From CAZFVY01 sp964522665 (GTDB lineage: Bacteria; Verrucomicrobiota; Verrucomicrobiia; Limisphaerales; CAZFVY01), in the NCBI GenBank assembly GCA_964522665.1, contig CAZFVY010000063.1:1-39927 (forward strand): a stretch of 39,927 nt of DNA. The letters run 5' to 3'. Position numbers and translations under genes: made by a program. Positions 34,431-39,927 of this stretch are shown piece after piece. The notes beneath the pieces were generated by a model that made no database searches, was not told the DNA's origin, and saw only the letters and a program-made list of their open reading frames with translations. The first letter of the stretch is position 1. The number at the start of each line of letters is the position of its first letter.

Positions 34431-37358
34431 TCACCAACTGATCTCCTCGACGATTTTGGATTCGTTGCCAGCGAAGACGATTGGGATGAGCAATTCCGTG
34501 GCGCCATTGCTTTGACGAATGACCGGTTGGCCGGCGTTCGGGAGCGTGAAGCGCAGTTTCACTTTGCCATCGGCTAAATACTGTCCGGGGTCCTTCGCCA
34601 CGACGCTCGCGCCGACCCAGGCGCGGAACCAGATGCCCGCGCTCGTCGAGTCACTCCGCAGGGTGATCGTTCGTCGAAAGGAAGCATCGAGGTCTCCCGG
34701 GACCGCCACGGGATAGTCCTCAATCTTTATGGCGCCGAACGAGTAGAGGAACGTCGGGCGGCGTTCGTGATCAAGCAGATAACCGTGCATCTGGTAGCCA
34801 CCCGTTTTGCCGGCGGCCGATGGCCAGGCGGCGTCCGATTGCGTGAGCGCGGCGAACGCCGGACCGGGTGGCAGCTTAAGCACATTGTAGCCCAACGGCG
34901 GCTCGAACCCTTCGCCTCGGCCAGTCCGATGACGGGCCGCGTCAATGAACGGTCCCTGCCAGATCAGCGCGAGGCGCAGGTCATTCGCGTCGAACGCCAG
35001 ATTCGCCTTCTCCGGATAACCGACTCCGATCGCGCGTGAACCAGCTCCGGCGATGAAGTTCCGGTAAATCACCGCCTCATTCGTGGCGATCAATTCCATT
35101 TTTCCCTGCACCAAGCCGGGTGGAAGGCCGCCGTCCGCGCCGCGCGAAATGTAGGCCCAGATCGCGTTGATCTGGCGATCGGTATCGCCCCCAAGGATAT
35201 CCGGGCGGCTGCTCTTGCCTTGCGGCCAGAACGCCGGCATCCGGGTGCCTGGCCGCAACGACGGCGGGTCAAGCAGGTAGCGGTGGAACCAGTCGGGCCG
35301 CAACCGCTGGCTCATCAGCGTCAAATCAATCGCCGGAATGCCCAGCGACTTGTGCCCGGCATAGACGTGGCACGAAATGCAGGAAAGCCCGCTGGTCCCG
35401 ACTAATTTCCGGCCGTAACCCACGTCCGCGTCGCTGACCGTCCCCGGACTCGCCGCGGCCCCGGCGTCGTCCGCCCGCACGAAATCGGCCGGCAGTGACC
35501 CTACGTTCGCCTCGCCGAACTGCGGCATACGGGTTGCCATGTAGGGGCGCACCGCGCCTTTGTTCAGCAGGACTTCGCGGGTCCATTCCGGACGCAGCTT
35601 GCCGCCTACCTTGGTGAGGTGCGGCGGGATGCGCCCTTCGTCGCCGAGGTCCGCCTGGCCAACCACCGAGAAGTATTCGATGTGGCCGGGCAAAGGTCCG
35701 CCGGCGCCATCGCGCGAGTGACACGCGAAGCAGTCCAGCGCCGCCATCACGCGGGTCACTCTCTCCGCCGGCGCAAGCGGCCGGGACCACTCGGCGCCCG
35801 AGAGCGCCGCGCGTAACGCGCCGCGTTGTGAATCGTTTAAATCATAGCGAGCCGCGCCGGGACCGGAGGCATCGCCGAGGCAACCGCTACCGGCCGAGGC
35901 GTTCAACGACGCCAGCGACTTGGCAGGCCGATTCGGTTTGAGCGCCGCGTCGCTCGAACCTGATTGATGGCAGGCCGCGCAGCCCAACGAGCCGAACAGC
36001 TCGCGACCGCGGGCAACCAGGTCTGGATTCACGGTAAAACTTTCGGCGTCCAGCGGCGTCATCGGCTGGCCGACATGAAAAAGCGCGGAGGCTGGAATTT
36101 CCTGCTTCGTAATACCGGGGCCGCGGTACGAGACTTTAAGGCTCCATTCGCCGCCGCCGTTGAAATAGGAAACCATGATCGCGTGCTCGCCGGCGGTAAG
36201 CTGGACCGTGCCCCGCTTTTCGGTGTTCCCGTGCGTGCCGGCGTTGTCCACGACGAGCTTGTCATCGACGAAGAGCTGCGAACCATCGTCGGATTCGGTG
36301 AAGAAACCATAGCGGCCGGCCGTGGGGACGGAGATATAGCCGGAATAGCGGAAGCCAAAATTCTCATTTCGCTTCCGCGGCGAGAGGGAGAATTGCTCGA
36401 TTATCCCCGCGGCGGCCGGTTTGACTTTGTCCAGGTCAGGCAGATCGTCGAATTCGCCCTCGAAATACTGGTAGCTTAGGCCCGCCACTTTGTGTACCGG
36501 CTCGGCGGGGTTCGCCAGGGACGGAGCCTGGGCGCGCAGGAGGTAGGTGGCGATTGAAACGGCCTCGCGCTCAGTCAGTTTCATCGACGGCATCCGCCCC
36601 CCGGGGCGCACCTTGAGCGGGTCCAAAAGAAATTTCGCCAAATCGCCTACGGTCGTTTTTCGCGCCAAGTTGCCCAATGGAACCGACGTCTGTTCCAAAG
36701 CCTGCCGATCCTCGATGGATGAGGCGGCTCCCGCCGGTTTCGCCAGCGCGGCGACGGATTCCTGGGGCGCATGGCAGGCGACGCACCCGATTTGGTGAAA
36801 AAGCAATCTCCCTTCGGCGATTCGATAAGGGTCACCCGCGAACGCGGGAGGAGCGTTCGTCCCCGCTTCCGTGAGCAAAAAGCTCATCAAGGCTTCGACC
36901 GCTTCATTTTTGGCGGCGCCATTCAAACCGTGAAGCAGGTCCGGCATGGTAGTGCCCGGTTTTTCCCGACGCGGGTCGCTCAGGAAGGAGCGCAAATACT
37001 GCGGCGTCAATCGCATGCCTTGCGCGCCAACCCGCGGCGCCGGATTCGAGAAGAGGCGCGCTTGGACCGTTCCTTCGGTTTGATGGCACGCTACGCAATT
37101 CAACTCGCCGATCAAAAGCTCGCCCGTGGCCACTCCCGCAATCGGGCGCGCCAGCGCGCCCACCGAGACACCGTCGGCGAGCGCCCGAACCGCCAAGCCG
37201 AGGCCGAGCGCCACCAGCGCGCAAGCGACCCACCTCGGCGCTGCCAGTCGGAAGCTAAACGGGACGAATTGGCCGGGCGATTTTAGGCCAGCGGCGCCGC
37301 TAATAATTCGCTTACCGTAGCGGCGCGTCGCCAGTCGCGGTCGATTGAAGGTTTTCAT
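34431..37358 (-). CDS. Penta-haem c-type cytochrome with inserted PA14 domain
   Basis: A 975-residue exported protein. Five CxxCH haem sites are visible at about residues 88, 192, 460, 543 and 660 (CVACH, CVACH, CAACH, CFACH, CISCH), and four later MP motifs (TTMPDL, GRMPSM, TRMPQF, TRMPAF) are the likely distal Met ligands. Between haems 2 and 3 lies a PA14 domain (about residues 292-430; GYISVPTAGRYGFFTESDDGSQLFVDDKLVVDN), a beta-barrel that usually binds carbohydrate. A C-terminal beta domain of about 215 residues follows. This would carry electrons in the periplasm and hold a sugar ligand near its haems. ATG at 37358 is chosen over a TTG 9 bp upstream. It overlaps the propeller gene and follows the DUF1080 gene by 132 bp. 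Confidence 0.88.
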   Translation of the reverse strand: MKTFNRPRLATRRYGKRIISGAAGLKSPGQFVPFSFRLAAPRWVACALVALGLGLAVRALADGVSVGALARPIAGVATGELLIGELNCVACHQTEGTVQARLFSNPAPRVGAQGMRLTPQYLRSFLSDPRREKPGTTMPDLLHGLNGAAKNEAVEALMSFLLTEAGTNAPPAFAGDPYRIAEGRLLFHQIGCVACHAPQESVAALAKPAGAASSIEDRQALEQTSVPLGNLARKTTVGDLAKFLLDPLKVRPGGRMPSMKLTEREAVSIATYLLRAQAPSLANPAEPVHKVAGLSYQYFEGEFDDLPDLDKVKPAAAGIIEQFSLSPRKRNENFGFRYSGYISVPTAGRYGFFTESDDGSQLFVDDKLVVDNAGTHGNTEKRGTVQLTAGEHAIMVSYFNGGGEWSLKVSYRGPGITKQEIPASALFHVGQPMTPLDAESFTVNPDLVARGRELFGSLGCAACHQSGSSDAALKPNRPAKSLASLNASAGSGCLGDASGPGAARYDLNDSQRGALRAALSGAEWSRPLAPAERVTRVMAALDCFACHSRDGAGGPLPGHIEYFSVVGQADLGDEGRIPPHLTKVGGKLRPEWTREVLLNKGAVRPYMATRMPQFGEANVGSLPADFVRADDAGAAASPGTVSDADVGYGRKLVGTSGLSCISCHVYAGHKSLGIPAIDLTLMSQRLRPDWFHRYLLDPPSLRPGTRMPAFWPQGKSSRPDILGGDTDRQINAIWAYISRGADGGLPPGLVQGKMELIATNEAVIYRNFIAGAGSRAIGVGYPEKANLAFDANDLRLALIWQGPFIDAARHRTGRGEGFEPPLGYNVLKLPPGPAFAALTQSDAAWPSAAGKTGGYQMHGYLLDHERRPTFLYSFGAIKIEDYPVAVPGDLDASFRRTITLRSDSTSAGIWFRAWVGASVVAKDPGQYLADGKVKLRFTLPNAGQPVIRQSNGATELLIPIVFAGNESKIVEEISW

Positions 37359-37490
37359 TAATGCCAATAGCTCAGTCTCGCCAAAGTATCGCCATGATTA
37401 ACCTCAAATGGACGCTAAACGGTCAGCGCGTTATTCACCCGTTTTGCAGTTCGCGAAATCAAGGCCGTAAGCGAATTTGCTGGACCACGC

Positions 37491-38231
37491 TCAGAGCCGG
37501 CGGATCCAGATATTTCGGAACCGCACCGGATTGCCGTGATCCTGCAGCATGAGCGGCCCTTTCGCCGCCGCGCCGGAGAATTGCGCGGAGGTGGTGGCAT
37601 CACCGGCCACGGGAATATGGTCCTGCACCAGAACCCCGTTATGGAGCACCGTGAAAGAGCCGGGCACGACGCTCTTGCCGTCCTCGGACGGTTTTGGAGG
37701 GTGAAAAATAATATCGTAAACTTGCCATTCTCCCGGCTTGCGACTCGCGTTGACCAACGGCGCATTGTGGCCGTAAAACGCGGACGCCTGCCCGTTGAAA
37801 TACGTTTTGTTCTGGTACGAATCGAGCACCTGAATCTCGTAGCGTCCCTGCAAATAAACGCCACTGTTCCCCCGGCCCTGCCCGTCTCCTTTCACCTCGG
37901 CTGGCGCGGCCCACTCAACGTGCAATTGGACGTCGCCAAATTCCTCCTTGGTTAGAATATTCCCGGTTCCATTGACCGTCACGACGCCGTCGGCGACGAC
38001 CCATTGCGCCTCGTCGCCTTTGAGGTTTTTCCATTTTGAGAGGTCCTTCCCGTCGAAGAGGACAATCGCGTCGGCGGGCGGGCCGCCGACGGGACCTGGG
38101 TCCACCACCTTCGGCTCGACTTCCGCTCCGTTGGCGGCCAACGCGACGAACGCTGCCAGCCCCAAGATCGCCCATCGGCGATGTTTCGTGGCGCCGGGTT
38201 CCGGCCGCCCAAAAGAACTCTGTTCGTGCAT
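37491..38231 (-). CDS. DUF1080 protein (3-keto-disaccharide hydrolase-like), secreted
   Basis: A 246-residue protein with a basic N-terminus and signal peptide (WAILGLAAFVALAANGAE) and one DUF1080 domain. Hallmarks: IVLFDGKDLSKWKN, the VVADGVVTVNGTGNILTKEEFGDVQLHVEW strands, GRGNSGVYLQGRYEIQVLDSY, and LQDHGNPVRFRNIWIR at the end. It is clearly homologous to the protein at 4274-5092 but shorter, lacking about 30 residues near the N-terminus. Members of this family can cleave 3-keto-glycosides. Here it precedes a penta-haem cytochrome and a propeller, so its keto substrate may be made by them; no Gfo/Idh or GMC oxidoreductase is in the window. Confidence 0.9.
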   Translation of the reverse strand: MHEQSSFGRPEPGATKHRRWAILGLAAFVALAANGAEVEPKVVDPGPVGGPPADAIVLFDGKDLSKWKNLKGDEAQWVVADGVVTVNGTGNILTKEEFGDVQLHVEWAAPAEVKGDGQGRGNSGVYLQGRYEIQVLDSYQNKTYFNGQASAFYGHNAPLVNASRKPGEWQVYDIIFHPPKPSEDGKSVVPGSFTVLHNGVLVQDHIPVAGDATTSAQFSGAAAKGPLMLQDHGNPVRFRNIWIRRL

Positions 38232-38552
38232 AAAATTGCTTAAATATTCTCTCGATTCGACGAATGTGACGGCCTCGCCAGCCGAGTCGTGAATCGTTGT
38301 GAGTCTGCCTTTTCGACCTTGGTCTCGCCATCAAAATTCAACGAAAAGGAGCTTTGTTTTCGTGAAGGCGAGCGCGCGCGGTTTTGCCTGAACGTTTTTT
38401 GAATCGCGCTAACCGCTCGCGACGGATCGGATCAACGACCGGAGCGCGTTTTCACTCAGCATACCGGTCGGTCCAAGTCGCCGTCGCAATTCCCACTATA
38501 GGAAGAAACCCTTCCCCCTCGTTCAAGCGGCCAGTCGGCCGTTCGTCGCGAC
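38232..38552. other. Intergenic region upstream of the DUF1080 gene
   Basis: 321 bp between the SGNH stop and the DUF1080 start, without a gene. It holds a 7-bp dyad just after the SGNH stop (38526-38532 with 38537-38543) with no T tract, and a second dyad around 38338-38362 (ACGAAAA and TTTTCGT arms). The A/T-rich patch next to the DUF1080 start (38232-38255) probably lies in its leader or promoter. Confidence 0.4.
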
Positions 38553-39257
38553 TCAACGCGCGTCGAGGTAAGGAGCGACGATGCCACGCCAAATCGCGTA
38601 GCCCTTGGCGTTAAGATGCAACTTATCGGCGCGATAAATGTCCGGCAACGGCTGGCCGTCGGTCCCCAACAACGGCGTGAACATGTCGATAAACGACAGA
38701 TTCCGCTGCGTCTTGGCGAACGACTCGATCATCCGATTGGCCTCCTTCGCTTGTTCCACGAATTTCCATCGCGAAGGGCTGGGTTTGATCGAGAGGAACA
38801 GGATCGGCACATCCGGCAACGCCGCGCGAGTGTCGCGCACGAAAGACTGGTAATCCGCGAAAACCTGGGCGGGAGCTTTGCCCGAGGCAAGATCGTTGTC
38901 GCCCTCGTAAAGGAATATCTGCCGAGGCCGGTAAGGCGTCACGATGCGCGGGATGAAATGAACGCAATCCGACATTTGCGACCCGCCGAACCCGCGATTC
39001 AGCACCGGTTTACCGGGGAAATCCTGGGCCAACGTGCTCCAAAACCGAATGCTGGAACTGCCGACGAAAAGAATCACCCCGGCGGGCGGAGGATTCGTCT
39101 TGTCCGCCTGCTCAAACGCGCGAATTTCCGGTTCCCACTTTGCGAACGGGTCGGCGGCGGGCTGGGCGAGGGGCGCGAGGGAGCCGCCAATCAACGTCAG
39201 AAGCAGGACGGTCCAGAGCGTCAGGCGAAAGCCAGATTTAGAACGAGAGGCGAGCAT
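38553..39257 (-). CDS. Secreted SGNH/GDSL hydrolase
   Basis: A 234-residue exported hydrolase. The start is the ATG at 39257 (MLASRSKSGF), which gives a proper signal peptide (TLWTVLLLTLIGGSLAPLAQPA); an in-frame extension to 39359 is disfavoured. The four SGNH blocks are present: block I FVGSSSIRFW with the nucleophile Ser (about residue 68), block II NRGFGG, block III EGDND with Asn, and block V DKLHLN with catalytic Asp and His. Such enzymes remove acyl groups from carbohydrates or lipids. It is upstream of the DUF1080-cytochrome-propeller run on the same strand, with a 321-bp gap that makes a separate promoter likely. Confidence 0.9.
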   Translation of the reverse strand: MLASRSKSGFRLTLWTVLLLTLIGGSLAPLAQPAADPFAKWEPEIRAFEQADKTNPPPAGVILFVGSSSIRFWSTLAQDFPGKPVLNRGFGGSQMSDCVHFIPRIVTPYRPRQIFLYEGDNDLASGKAPAQVFADYQSFVRDTRAALPDVPILFLSIKPSPSRWKFVEQAKEANRMIESFAKTQRNLSFIDMFTPLLGTDGQPLPDIYRADKLHLNAKGYAIWRGIVAPYLDAR

Positions 39258-39524
39258 GGGGACATGGTGCTGAATCGGTGGCCGTAAATAAAGCTCAGAT
39301 TGCATCGAAGAATGAATTACCCGCCCCCATCCACCGCCGCGCGCTTCGCTTTTTACCACGCCGTCGGCAACGATTGAACTATCGATTTAGGGCCAGCCGA
39401 CGGTTCCGCGCCCATATTTCGTTTTGGAAGCTCGAGGCCAGCCCGCCCGCCAATACGATGCCCGCGATGGCCGGATGCTTCATGCGTTTCAGTTTTCGAC
39501 ACGCAATATTTACAAACGCAAAGC

Positions 39525-39552
39525 TTGACCTTTGGGCGTGACAGGCTATTTT
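39525..39552 (+). promoter_or_regulatory. Probable typA promoter (TTGACC-16 bp-TATTTT)
   Basis: A -35 TTGACC (39525-39530) and -10 TATTTT (39547-39552) with a 16-bp spacer. Transcription from here would give a leader of about 155 nt before the typA ATG. Confidence 0.55.
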
Positions 39553-39612
39553 GTGCGGCTCGGTTCGGGGCCATTGCCGAGTACCTAGGCTTTCGGCCCC
39601 AATCATTCAGCC

Positions 39613-39647
39613 GGGCGGCAGGCCGTGGCAGATGTTCATTGCCGCCC
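39613..39647 (+). promoter_or_regulatory. Structured 5' leader hairpin of typA
   Basis: GGGCGGCA (39613-39620) pairs exactly with TGCCGCCC (39640-39647) around a 19-nt loop, within the predicted typA leader. Upstream, CTCGG/CCGAG and GGGGCC/GGCCCC arms overlap each other and cannot both form, hinting at alternative folds. No known riboswitch class was recognised. Confidence 0.4.
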
Positions 39648-39714
39648 TTGAGGTAATGCCACCGAAACTTGCGCCGCCGGCTAACGCGCGGTTGGTTCGA
39701 CTATTGTAAGAATT

Positions 39715-39927
39715 ATGCAGCATATACGAAATATTGCGATCATCGCCCACGTGGATCACGGTAAGACCACTTTGGTCGATTGTTTGCTCAAGCAGTCAGG
39801 CACCTTCCGCGCCAATCAGGCGACGGAAGAGCGCATGATGGATTCGATGGATTTGGAGCGCGAGAAGGGCATCACCATCCGCGCCAAGAATGCCGCGTTT
39901 AAGTACAAGGACTACCACATCAATATC
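39715..39927 (+). CDS. typA: GTP-binding translational regulator TypA/BipA, 5' part only
   Basis: The first 71 codons are visible and the gene runs off the right edge. The P-loop AHVDHGKTTL (residues 11-20) is followed by VDCLLKQSGTFRANQATEERMMDSMDLEREKGITIRAKNAA, which holds switch I and is specific for TypA/BipA rather than LepA or EF-G. TypA is a ribosome-associated GTPase needed for ribosome assembly and growth at low temperature or under stress. It starts at the ATG at 39715 with only a weak AAG-type ribosome-binding site, after a leader of about 155 nt. Confidence 0.95.
   Translation, partial: MQHIRNIAIIAHVDHGKTTLVDCLLKQSGTFRANQATEERMMDSMDLEREKGITIRAKNAAFKYKDYHINI

Larger units (their letters stand above)
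39258..39714. other. Divergent region between SGNH hydrolase and typA
   Basis: 457 bp without a supported gene. The right part is the typA promoter and a structured leader (listed separately). On the minus strand a frame at 39379-39483 (34 codons, starting MKHPAIAGIVLAGGL) looks like a short signal-peptide-like sequence; it has no evident ribosome-binding site and is not called. Confidence 0.4.

Noticed and set aside
39379..39483. 34-codon minus-strand frame with a signal-peptide-like start
   Set aside because: No ribosome-binding site and no homologue recognised; too short to support.

Overview
This window looks like a chromosomal segment of a Verrucomicrobiota bacterium, most likely of the Pedosphaera/Limisphaerales type. 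That placement is inferred from gene content: two DUF1080 (3-keto-glycoside hydrolase-like) proteins, a DUF1587/1592/1588-type haem protein paired with a Tat-exported DUF1552 protein, a multi-haem cytochrome with an inserted PA14 domain, two orphan pseudopilins (one with an H-x9-DG ending), and a DUF2723 membrane protein with C-terminal TPRs. The DNA is GC-rich throughout, so long antisense shadow frames are common. Gene density is high and most units are short operons.

Layout. 1-2525: the 3' end of a type I restriction HsdR gene, then about 740 bp without a convincing gene that carries a pair of identical palindromes. 2526-2641: tRNA-Lys(UUU) with its terminator. 2865-5092 (minus): a DUF1080 protein followed by a secreted alpha/beta-hydrolase. 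5253-5999: a pseudopilin. 6256-6926 (minus): IF-1 and a glycine-rich RRM protein, separated by a strong terminator. 7283-8947 (minus): a secreted GH9 glycosidase. 9257-14806 (plus): a PQQ-type propeller, the DUF1592-type haem protein and the DUF1552 protein. 14892-15593: a Tat-exported intradiol dioxygenase with a terminator. 15639-23701: a self-contained efflux locus (TetR, MFS pump, RND adaptor, RND pump, outer-membrane channel) driven by a promoter with a perfect dyad operator. 23723-25873 (minus): tgt and a second pseudopilin with a terminator between them. 26307-28316 (minus): acetyl-CoA synthetase. 28408-32710 (plus): ECF sigma factor, a small membrane protein (probable anti-sigma) and a large DUF2723-TPR membrane protein. 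32851-39257 (minus): SGNH hydrolase, DUF1080 protein, penta-haem PA14 cytochrome and beta-propeller protein. 39715-end: the start of typA/bipA.

How the genes fit together. A large share of the window encodes exported proteins for polysaccharide or glycoside breakdown and oxidation (GH9, two esterase-like hydrolases, two DUF1080 proteins, two propellers, two c-type haem proteins, the intradiol dioxygenase). This suggests a polymer-degrading heterotroph that does oxidative chemistry in the periplasm. The most interesting unit is 32851-38231, where a 3-keto-glycoside hydrolase-like protein, a five-haem cytochrome and a beta-propeller sit in one minus-strand run. It could be a cytochrome-coupled route to 3-keto-glycosides, but that is a hypothesis. 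The best-supported regulatory signal is the tetR promoter at 15639-15674, with an operator between -35 and -10 and a predicted leaderless start. No CRISPR array, rRNA, transposase or integrase was seen.
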